Source: Deinococcus planocerae (lineage in GTDB: Bacteria; Deinococcota; Deinococci; Deinococcales; Deinococcaceae). Taken from it: 15,551 nt of DNA. This document shows, piece after piece, positions 1 to 5,528 of the stretch (positions within the stretch are counted from its first letter, which is position 1; every line of letters starts with the position of its first letter). The notes below the pieces were generated by a model that worked only from the letters and a program-made list of their open reading frames with translations, ran no database searches and was not told where the DNA came from. The position numbers and the translations under genes were made by a program. The stretch spans positions 1 to 15,551 of the forward strand of contig NZ_PNOR01000058.1 in NCBI RefSeq assembly GCF_002869765.1, given 5' to 3'.

Positions 1-223
1 GGGTCCGTACGCCCGCCGCGCCGTCCATCGTGTCCCCGCCCGCGCCGCCGTGGACGTGGGTGTCGACGAACCCGGGGAGGATGAAGCACTCCCCCGTACC
101 CGAGACCGCTTGCGGCATGACGCTCTCGATCCGCGCGCCGAAGGTGAGGGTGCCCGGGGTGACGCCCCCCGGGAGGACGAGGTGGCCCCGCAGGGTGTGG
201 ACAGGTCGGGTGCCGGACCCCAT
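1..223 (-). CDS. nagA: N-acetylglucosamine-6-phosphate deacetylase, N-terminal part (cut by the window edge)
   Basis: Partial gene read leftward off the window; 74 codons are visible. Translation of the minus strand gives an amidohydrolase N-terminus: a short beta-sandwich segment, then LPGFVDTHVHGGAGGDTMDG at about residues 49-68. The HVH pair (His56, His58) is the metal-binding motif, and the glycine-rich stretch plus DTMDG is characteristic of NagA rather than other amidohydrolases. The family removes the acetyl group from GlcNAc-6-phosphate in the cytoplasm, feeding amino-sugar catabolism or wall recycling. I chose the ATG at 223 because a TACCCT -10-like box lies 6 nt upstream (230-235), fitting a leaderless start. 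An in-frame GTG at 244 would add seven residues. It follows the HD-GYP-type gene on the same strand after 67-88 nt. The catalytic Asp and the rest of the barrel are outside the window. Confidence 0.85.
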   Translation of the reverse strand, partial: MGSGTRPVHTLRGHLVLPGGVTPGTLTFGARIESVMPQAVSGTGECFILPGFVDTHVHGGAGGDTMDGAAGVRT

Positions 224-229
224 CCCCCC

Positions 230-235
230 AGGGTA
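230..235 (-). promoter_or_regulatory. -10-like box for leaderless nagA start
   Basis: TACCCT on the minus strand, followed by six G residues and then the ATG at 223. A TANNNT box 5-7 nt before a start codon is the usual arrangement of leaderless genes in Deinococcus (family knowledge). The G-run could instead act as a poor Shine-Dalgarno site, but it abuts the ATG. No convincing -35 is seen. Confidence 0.4.
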
Positions 236-311
236 GAGCTTCACGCGGCCCCCGTGGTCGGGGTAAGAGGGTCCGCGCGGCGCACGCGGGCGGTCGGCGG
301 GGGGCTCCCGG

Positions 312-1406
312 TCAGTCCTCGTCCGCGACCGGCGCCAGGGTCTCGCCGATGACCTCCAGCAGGAGCCGCACGAGGTCGGGGTCGAACTCCCCGCCCGAGC
401 GGGCTTGAAGCTCGGCGAGGGCCTCCTCGGGGTCCCAGGGGAGGTCGTGGAGACGGGGGTTTGTCAGGCCGTCGTAGGCGTCGCACAGGGCGAAGAGCCT
501 GGCTTCCAGGCTGATCTCAGTGCCCAGCTTGCCCGCCGGGTAGCCGCCGCCGTTCCAGCGCTCGTGGCGGTCGGTGATCACCGAGAGGGCCCCCGGGGGC
601 AGGCCGCCCAGCATCTGCGCGAAGCCGTCGGCCCCCGGCGAGGCCTCCCTGGGCAGCAGGGCCCCGAGCAGGGTGACCTTGCCGATGTCGTGCAGGTACG
701 CGCCCCAGCGCAGGGCCTGACATTGCCCCGGGGACAGGGCCAGCCGCCCGGCGAGCCGCAGCGCGAGGTCCGTCACCCGGTCGGTGTGCCCGTGCGAGTC
801 GCCGTCCCAGGTTTCGAGCATCTGCCCCAGCGCCCGCAGCGCCGCCTCCCGCGCCCGGGTGGCCTCCGCCTCGGCGGCGAGTCGCCCTGCCAGCGCCGCC
901 ACCGTGCCCGACACCATGCTGAACAGGGCCGTTTCCTCGGCCTCCCACACGTGCGGCTGGGCCGTGCAGAGCACGAAAGCCCCCAGCAGGGGACCGTCCC
1001 CGACCCGGACGGGCGCCGCCGCCAGGCTCGCCACCCCGGGGCCCGTGCCCTCCCGCAGGTCGGCGGCGGTGCTGTCGAAGAAGAGCGGGCGCACGCTCTC
1101 CTCCAGGGCGCGCAGCAGGGGCGTGTCGGCACTCAGGCCCCCGGGCGGGTTCAGCGCCGGGGGCAACTCGCCGCAGGCCGCCTGGACCCCGTAGCCTCCC
1201 AGGGGCCCGCCGCCCCGCATGAGGAACACCGCCCCCGTGGCCGCCGTCGCGCCGACGAGGTGCTCCAGCGTCGGCAAGACGCCCGAGGCGAGGTCCGGCG
1301 CCGCCAGGGCCACCCGCGTCAGGGTCACCACCGACTGCGCCGCCGAGGTCCGGGCGTCCTGCCCAGGGGTGAGGTCCGAAATCCGGGGGGTGAAGGGCAC
1401 AGTCAC
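312..1406 (-). CDS. GAF domain plus HD-GYP-type phosphohydrolase (degenerate metal site)
   Basis: 364 residues. Residues about 24-178 look like a GAF sensor domain; about 185-355 are an HD domain of the HD-GYP subgroup. Visible landmarks are HTDRV (His207), HDIGK (His239-Asp240), RHERWNGGGYP (280-290, with the GYP signature) and CDAYDGLTN (Asp309). HD-GYP proteins hydrolyse cyclic di-GMP or related cyclic dinucleotides in the cytoplasm. Here the first His of the usual HHE motif is Arg280, and the mid-domain HPxxG motif is replaced by LPPGA (269-273), so two metal ligands appear missing. It may be weakly active or work as a sensor or binding protein. The start is GTG at 1406; a second in-frame GTG at 1400, preceded by GGGGGTG, is an alternative. 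A strong TTGACA promoter lies just upstream. nagA follows on the same strand. Confidence 0.85.
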   Translation of the reverse strand: MTVPFTPRISDLTPGQDARTSAAQSVVTLTRVALAAPDLASGVLPTLEHLVGATAATGAVFLMRGGGPLGGYGVQAACGELPPALNPPGGLSADTPLLRALEESVRPLFFDSTAADLREGTGPGVASLAAAPVRVGDGPLLGAFVLCTAQPHVWEAEETALFSMVSGTVAALAGRLAAEAEATRAREAALRALGQMLETWDGDSHGHTDRVTDLALRLAGRLALSPGQCQALRWGAYLHDIGKVTLLGALLPREASPGADGFAQMLGGLPPGALSVITDRHERWNGGGYPAGKLGTEISLEARLFALCDAYDGLTNPRLHDLPWDPEEALAELQARSGGEFDPDLVRLLLEVIGETLAPVADED

Positions 1407-1427
1407 CCCCGCAGCATAGTCACCTGG

Positions 1428-1455
1428 CTCTTACATTCCTCGGACGCCCTGTCAA
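1428..1455 (-). promoter_or_regulatory. Sigma-70-type promoter for the GAF/HD-GYP gene
   Basis: On the minus strand a perfect TTGACA (1450-1455) is followed after 16 nt by TAAGAG (1428-1433). Transcription would start near 1421, giving a leader of about 15 nt before the GTG at 1406. The -35 is the best consensus match in the window; the -10 is weaker. Confidence 0.6.
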
Positions 1456-1524
1456 GCCGCCCCGCGGTAAGCCAGTCTTAATCCTCGCGTCTCCTGCGCC
1501 GCCCGGCCCCGACTTACCCTCAAC

Positions 1525-1536
1525 CCTTGCGCAAGG
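1525..1536. promoter_or_regulatory. 12-bp perfect palindrome, possible operator
   Basis: CCTTGC followed directly by GCAAGG, a perfect 12-bp palindrome in the divergent gap between the HD-GYP-type gene and the VOC gene, about 20 nt upstream of the VOC -10 box. Size and position suit a dimeric repressor site. No regulator gene is adjacent, so the binding factor is unknown. Confidence 0.3.
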
Positions 1537-1554
1537 CGAGGCGGGGCCGGGGCC

Positions 1555-1568
1555 CCATACCCTGCCGT

Positions 1569-1572
<4 letters not shown>
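1555..1572 (+). promoter_or_regulatory. Leaderless promoter and inverted repeat at the VOC start codon
   Basis: TACCCT (1558-1563) lies 5 nt before the ATG at 1569, the spacing expected for a leaderless start. The same bases form an inverted repeat, CCATAC / GTATGG with a 6-nt centre, that spans the -10 and the start codon. A protein bound here would cover both. Confidence 0.4.
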
Positions 1573-2420
<848 letters not shown>

Positions 2421-2439
2421 GAAAAATGCCTCAACTGTA

Positions 2440-2456
2440 CGGAGTCCTGCGGAGTC
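2440..2456. repeat. Two 7-bp direct repeats with 10-bp period
   Basis: CGGAGTC occurs at 2440-2446 and 2450-2456, separated by CTG, so the copies lie on the same face of the helix. They sit between the VOC stop and the ABC importer genes. This could be a tandem activator site or chance in GC-rich DNA. Confidence 0.3.
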
Positions 2457-2465
2457 GCGTGGGGG

Positions 2466-2492
2466 AGGACCGTATCGTGCGATACAGGTCCT
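2466..2492. terminator. Long imperfect hairpin downstream of the VOC gene
   Basis: AGGACC-GTATC (2466-2476), loop GTGC, then GATAC-a-GGTCCT (2481-2492): 11 base pairs with one bulged A. It is the strongest dyad in the 188-nt gap between the VOC gene and the importer. There is no T-run afterwards, so it may be a Rho-independent-like stop without a U tract, a 3' stabilising stem, or an operator for the importer genes. Confidence 0.45.
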
Positions 2493-2565
2493 GACCCTTC
2501 ACCACCGCGCCGCCCTTTAGACGGACCTCAAGGAAACCTCTGGGCCGGGCTCGGCGGGAACACGT

Positions 2566-2571
2566 TAAGGT
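2566..2571 (+). promoter_or_regulatory. -10-like box of the importer promoter
   Basis: TAAGGT (TANNNT form) lies 7 nt before an ATG at 2579 that is in frame with the substrate-binding protein. Transcription would start at about 2578, either giving a 30-nt leader to the ATG at 2609, which has a proper Shine-Dalgarno site, or leaderless translation from 2579. No good -35 is seen. Confidence 0.3.
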
Positions 2572-2608
2572 CGGCCCAATGCTCATTCCCACGCACAGGA
2601 GATCTCCC

Positions 2609-3385
2609 ATGTCCAAAGTCCTGAAGTACGCCGCCCTGCTTCCCGCCCTCGCCCTCGGTGCCGCCTCGGTCGCGCACGCCGACCTCGCCGACATCAGGAA
2701 GCGCGGCGAGCTGCGCGTCGTGATGAGCGGCGAGTACCCGCCCTTCTCGCAGCCTGGCCCCGACGGCTCGCTGACGGGCTTCGACGTGGACGTGGCCCGG
2801 GAGATCGGGCGCCGCCTGGGCGTGCGGGTGAACGTCATCAAGGCCGAGTTCCCCTCGATCATCGCGGGGCTTCAGGCCGGGCAGTTCGACATGGCGGTCG
2901 CCTCGCAGAGCAAGACCCCCGAGCGCGAGCGGGCGGTGGACTTCCTGAGCCGTCCCTACTACTACGACGGCTTCCAGCTCTTCGTGCCCGCGAACTCGAC
3001 GGCGACCAACCTGAACTCGCTGCGCGGGGCCCCGGTCGCCGTCGCGCAGGGCACGGTCTTCGAGAAGTTCCTGCGCGACCGCAAGTACCCCAACGTCGCC
3101 ACCTACAGCGGCGAGCAGGAGATCTTCCTCGCGCTCGCGGCGGGCCGCGCCGGGGGCATGATCACCACCCGGACGGTGGGCAACGTCGCCATCAAGAACG
3201 GCCAGAAGATCAAGGCGGCGGGCCCGGTCCTCCAGCAGGACAACCCCTACATCACCCTGGGCAAGAACCAGCCCCAGCTCAAGACCGCCGTCGAGCGGGC
3301 CCTGAACGCCATGCGGGTGGACGGCACCCTGCGCAACATCAGCGTCAAGTACCTGGGCGCCGACGTGACCACGCCGGGCCGGTAA
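2609..3385 (+). CDS. Polar amino-acid-type ABC transporter, periplasmic substrate-binding protein
   Basis: 258 residues. A Sec signal peptide (basic MSKVLK, hydrophobic core, AHA cleavage after Ala24) has no lipobox Cys, so the protein should be a soluble periplasmic one. The rest is a family 3 solute-binding fold: GEYPPFS (41-47), GFDVDVAREIGRRLG (57-71), then SQSKTPERERAVDFL (99-113), where Arg106 is the expected ligand-carboxylate-binding Arg. The usual RvDAvxxD segment of amino-acid binders is RAGGMITT here (180-187), so the Asp that normally holds the ligand amino group is absent; the ligand may not be a standard amino acid. The start at 2609 follows CAGGAG; an upstream in-frame ATG at 2579 would put ten residues before the signal peptide. 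The permease follows after 76 nt containing a hairpin. Confidence 0.88.
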   Translation: MSKVLKYAALLPALALGAASVAHADLADIRKRGELRVVMSGEYPPFSQPGPDGSLTGFDVDVAREIGRRLGVRVNVIKAEFPSIIAGLQAGQFDMAVASQSKTPERERAVDFLSRPYYYDGFQLFVPANSTATNLNSLRGAPVAVAQGTVFEKFLRDRKYPNVATYSGEQEIFLALAAGRAGGMITTRTVGNVAIKNGQKIKAAGPVLQQDNPYITLGKNQPQLKTAVERALNAMRVDGTLRNISVKYLGADVTTPGR

Positions 3386-3402
3386 GCCGGACGGTACTCG
3401 CC

Positions 3403-3444
3403 GGGCCGCACGGAGAAACAGGCCGTGCGGCCCCCTTCTTGTTT
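3403..3444 (+). terminator. Attenuator-like intrinsic terminator between binding protein and permease
   Basis: A perfect 11-bp stem, GGGCCGCACGG (3403-3413) with CCGTGCGGCCC (3423-3433) and a 9-nt loop, is followed by the T-rich CCTTCTTGTTT. Partial termination here would make more binding protein than permease, a known arrangement in ABC importer operons. Confidence 0.8.
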
Positions 3445-3461
3445 CCAGGGGAGGCCCCGCC

Positions 3462-4184
3462 GTGTTCGACGTTTTGATTCCGGATCCACTTGCCCTCCAG
3501 TGGCGTGACATGCTGGCCGTCTTCACCCCCGACGTCCTGCGTGCCCTGTGGCGCGGCACCCAGATCACCCTCTCGCTGACGCTGCTCTCCAGCGTGTTCG
3601 GCCTCACCCTGGGCTTTGTCGCCGCGCTCGGGCGCATGTCGCGCCTGTGGCCGCTGCGCGCGCTCGCGGGCTTCTATATCGAGACCTTCCGCGGGACGCC
3701 CCTGCTCGTGCAGCTCTTTTTCCTGTTCTTCGCCCTGCCGCAGCTCATTCCGCAGTTCAGGATGCCCGCCTTTCAGACGGCGGTCCTTGGCCTGAGCCTG
3801 TTCGCCGGGGCTTACGCCGCCGAGATCATCCGGGGCAGCCTGAACGCCGTGGACCGGGGCCAGACGGAGGCCGCGCGCGCGCTGGGCCTGAAGCCCCTCC
3901 AGATCCTGCGCCTCGTGCTCGTCCCGCAGGCGGCCCGCACGGCGGTGCCCGCGCTCGGCAACCAGTTCATCGGGCTGCTCAAGGATTCCAGCCTCGCCAG
4001 CGTGGTGACCGTCACCGAACTCCTGCTCACCACCCGCGGCCTGGTGTCGGTCACCTTTCAGCCCTTCCCGCTCTACCTCGCGGTCGGCCTGATCTACTTC
4101 GTCCTGTCGAACGTCGCGGCCCGCGTCTTCGCGCGGCTGGAACTGCGCCTCAACCGTCCCTACCGCCTCGCCGCCCGGCGCTGA
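3462..4184 (+). CDS. Polar amino-acid-type ABC transporter permease (HisM/GlnP type)
   Basis: 240 residues, the usual length for this family. Hydrophobic segments at about 33-58, 70-95, 104-124 and 203-228 indicate an integral inner-membrane protein. The early RGTQITLSLTLLSSVFGL is the family's typical first-helix region, and IETFRGTPLLVQLFF (73-87) is a strong family signature. The EAA loop, which docks on the ATPase, reads about 128-152 with GQTEAARALGL and VPQAARTAVPALGNQFI following. The GTG start at 3462 is supported by AGGGGAGG (3447-3454) 7 nt upstream. It is cotranscribed with the binding protein, apart from the intervening hairpin. No ATP-binding subunit follows: the next gene is convergent and only 4 nt away. 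Confidence 0.9.
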   Translation: MFDVLIPDPLALQWRDMLAVFTPDVLRALWRGTQITLSLTLLSSVFGLTLGFVAALGRMSRLWPLRALAGFYIETFRGTPLLVQLFFLFFALPQLIPQFRMPAFQTAVLGLSLFAGAYAAEIIRGSLNAVDRGQTEAARALGLKPLQILRLVLVPQAARTAVPALGNQFIGLLKDSSLASVVTVTELLLTTRGLVSVTFQPFPLYLAVGLIYFVLSNVAARVFARLELRLNRPYRLAARR

Positions 4185-4188
4185 AGGG

Positions 4189-5040
4189 CTAGAGCACCTC
4201 CAGCGGCACGGGCCGGGTCGGCCCCGCGAACGCGCGGTCCAGAGCGGCGAGGTCCGCGTCCGTCAGCCGCAGGTCGAGCGCCGCCCGGTTCTCCCGGACG
4301 TGCGCCGCCGTCCCCGCCTTGGGAATGGTCATGACGCCCGGTTGCCGCAGCACCCACGCGAGGGCGACCTGAGCGGGCGTGGCCCCGTGTTCGCGCGCGA
4401 TCCCCGCCAGGACGCGGTGGCCGAGGAGACGGCCCTGTTCGACCGGCGAGTAGGCCATCACGGGCACGCCGCGCTCCCAGCACCACGGCAGCAGGTCGTA
4501 CTCGATGCCCCGGCGGGTGAGGTTGTAGAGCACCTGATTCGTGGCGACGGCCCCGCCTCCCGAAAGCGCCGCGAGTTCCCCCATGTCCGCCGTGTCGAAG
4601 TTGCTCACGCCCCAGTGTCTGATCAGTCCTGCGCGCCGCAACTCCTCGAAGGCGCCCAGCGTCTCCGCGAGCGGCGTCTGACCGCGCCAGTGCAGGAGGT
4701 AGAGGTCGAGGCGGTCGGTGCGCAACCGCCTGAGGCTGCGCTCGCACGCGCGCAAGACGCCCTGGCGGGAAGCGTTGCCGGGCAGCACCTTGCTCACCAG
4801 GAACACCTCGTCGCGCCGCCCCTGGGTGGCTTCCGCGACGAGTTCCTCGGCGGCCCCGTCCGCGTACATCTCGGCGGTGTCGATCAGGCGCAGGCCGAGG
4901 TCGAGTCCGGCCCGCAGCGCGGCGATCTCGTCCGCCCGGCGCCGGGGGTCTTCCGCCATGCGCCAGGTGCCCTGGCCGAGCACGGGCACGCGCTCGCCGG
5001 AAGGGAGGGGGAGGGTGGGGATGGTCGTCGTGCCTGTCAT
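4189..5040 (-). CDS. Aldo/keto reductase (YeaE-like)
   Basis: 283 residues, a normal single-domain (beta/alpha)8 AKR length. The catalytic tetrad is complete: Asp54 and Tyr59 in DTAEMYADG, Lys84 in VSKV, His117 in LLHWRG. The C-terminal cofactor region [13 protein letters not shown] (about 254-266) is the NADPH-binding IPK segment. The N-terminal [17 protein letters not shown] and WGVSNF (142-147) match the E. coli YeaE-type branch, whose members reduce small aldehydes such as methylglyoxal; the actual substrate is unknown. The start ATG at 5040 has GAGGAGG about 5 nt upstream. It is convergent with the permease and separated from the upstream small-peptide unit by that unit's terminator, so it probably has its own promoter in 5041-5129, although I see no clear one. 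Confidence 0.9.
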   Translation of the reverse strand: MTGTTTIPTLPLPSGERVPVLGQGTWRMAEDPRRRADEIAALRAGLDLGLRLIDTAEMYADGAAEELVAEATQGRRDEVFLVSKVLPGNASRQGVLRACERSLRRLRTDRLDLYLLHWRGQTPLAETLGAFEELRRAGLIRHWGVSNFDTADMGELAALSGGGAVATNQVLYNLTRRGIEYDLLPWCWERGVPVMAYSPVEQGRLLGHRVLAGIAREHGATPAQVALAWVLRQPGVMTIPKAGTAAHVRENRAALDLRLTDADLAALDRAFAGPTRPVPLEVL

Positions 5041-5129
5041 GGGGTCCTCCTCGCCCCATCAAGACCCGCACAGCCCCGGCGGGGATGGGAACGCTTTGCC
5101 GGGCCGTTCATGAAGCCGCAGCCGGAAGC

Positions 5130-5150
5130 AAAAAGCCCCCGACCTGGGGC
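5130..5150 (-). terminator. Intrinsic terminator of the small-peptide transcript
   Basis: Read on the minus strand: GCCCC, a 6-nt loop, GGGGC, then TTTTT (plus-strand A-run 5130-5134). The stem is short but all G-C, and the U-run directly abuts it. It closes a transcript whose only good upstream reading frame is the 25-residue peptide, and it lies 90 nt before the aldo/keto reductase start. Confidence 0.7.
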
Positions 5151-5209
5151 CGGGAGCGTCGCCGTTGGGCGGAGCGGGAACGCGGCGGGGGCGCACGAGA
5201 GGCTACGGC

Positions 5210-5287
5210 TTAGTGGAGGAGTTGGATGACCTCAACCAGGGCTTTGATCATGCCCAGGGCGGCTGTGATGAGCAGCACCCATTCCAT
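5210..5287 (-). CDS. 25-residue hydrophobic membrane peptide, type I toxin-like candidate
   Basis: ATG at 5287, TAA at 5210-5212. The peptide starts MEW, then VLLITAALG and IKALVEVIQLL, and ends in His: one hydrophobic or amphipathic helix with Trp3 near the start and a single Lys15. It has a good Shine-Dalgarno site (GAGG, 6 nt before the ATG) and its own intrinsic terminator downstream. Small size, one helix, an independent transcription unit and a probable antisense RNA opposite its leader are hallmarks of type I toxins such as Fst or the holin-like small toxins. I know no exact match, so toxin is inference from architecture; a small membrane regulator is the main alternative. Its start codon lies inside a predicted stem (see 5246-5291). 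Too short for ordinary gene finders. Confidence 0.55.
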   Translation of the reverse strand: MEWVLLITAALGMIKALVEVIQLLH

Positions 5288-5291
5288 GATC
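5246..5291 (-). promoter_or_regulatory. mRNA stem that sequesters the peptide start codon
   Basis: On the minus strand GATCATG, covering the start codon (5285-5291), is perfectly complementary to CATGATC at codons 12-14 (5246-5252), with a 32-nt loop. This 7-bp pairing would hide the initiation codon in the full transcript, as happens in several type I toxin mRNAs. Confidence 0.45.
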
Positions 5292-5299
5292 TGCCTCGG

Positions 5300-5328
5300 T
5301 TGCGGCCTTTTCCCTTTTCGGCTATGCT
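5300..5328 (+). promoter_or_regulatory. Promoter of the candidate antisense RNA
   Basis: TTGCGG (5300-5305), an exact 17-nt spacer, then TATGCT (5323-5328). Transcription would start near 5335 on the plus strand, opposite the leader of the peptide transcript. The match is moderate (3/6 and 4/6), but a strong plus-oriented terminator sits at the right distance. Confidence 0.45.
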
Positions 5329-5429
5329 TCTTGTGGCTCAAGGAGCACCACCTTTCCGGCCCTCACTGTGACTAGCAGCGAGGGCCTTTCCTCTGTTCGA
5401 GGAGTGGCCTCCCGGTCCCCGCTTGTCAT
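5322..5429 (-). CDS. 35-codon leader reading frame upstream of the peptide (possible mok-like frame)
   Basis: ATG at 5429 to TAG at 5322-5324, beginning MTSGDREATP and ending LLEPQEA; hydrophilic and charged, unlike the 25-residue peptide. A GAGGGCGGG Shine-Dalgarno-like stretch precedes it. It ends 34 nt before the peptide start, and the candidate antisense RNA lies wholly within it. This resembles the hok/mok arrangement, where an overlapping upstream frame controls toxin translation and the antisense blocks the upstream frame. It may equally be chance coding in a leader. Confidence 0.25.
   Translation of the reverse strand: MTSGDREATPRTEERPSLLVTVRAGKVVLLEPQEA
5335..5391 (+). ncRNA. Candidate antisense small RNA opposite the peptide leader
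   Basis: Predicted RNA of about 55-60 nt between the promoter at 5300-5328 and the terminator at 5358-5391. It would contain two hairpins: GTGGCTC / GAGC-ac-CAC with an AAG loop at 5333-5349, then the terminator stem. It has no plausible reading frame and lies entirely opposite the 5' leader (and upstream frame) of the 25-residue peptide transcript. Two compact stem-loops are typical of antitoxin RNAs in type I systems. Existence is inferred from promoter, terminator and orientation only. Confidence 0.45.
5358..5391 (+). terminator. Plus-oriented intrinsic terminator with no plus-strand gene upstream
   Basis: GGCCCTC (5358-5364) pairs with GAGGGCC (5380-5386); after one mismatch three more pairs (CTG/CAG) extend the stem, and TTTCC follows. 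The T-run is only on the plus strand. Protein genes on both sides (aldo/keto reductase and GH9) run on the minus strand, so the terminator implies a short plus-strand transcript. In the minus transcript the same bases form a leader hairpin with a G-U pair in place of the mismatch. Confidence 0.6.
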
Positions 5430-5449
5430 GCAACCCGCCCTCAGGCAAA

Positions 5450-5468
5450 GGGAGTCTATCACGCTCCC
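5450..5468 (-). promoter_or_regulatory. Extended -10 promoter for the peptide transcript, overlapping a small hairpin
   Basis: Minus strand TGATAGACT: an extended -10 with TAGACT at 5453-5458; no good -35 (GCAGGA at 17 nt). Transcription would start near 5446 and run about 310 nt to the terminator at 5130-5150. The same bases form GGGAG / CTCCC followed by TTT, a possible weak terminator for the GH9 gene, which is a rival reading. Confidence 0.35.
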
Positions 5469-5528
5469 CTGGCGCTCCTGCACGGCGTTCGTGTTCGCCA
5501 GATTGTTCTGGAGCCGTCAGCCCCTGTT

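Noticed and set aside
405..1481. Long plus-strand frame opposite the GAF/HD-GYP gene
   Set aside because: Low-complexity Arg/Gly/Gln composition, while the minus strand shows clear HD-GYP motifs and a consensus promoter.
2528..3637. Minus-strand frame spanning the binding protein and permease start
   Set aside because: Crosses two real genes and a terminator, with composition typical of antisense shadows.
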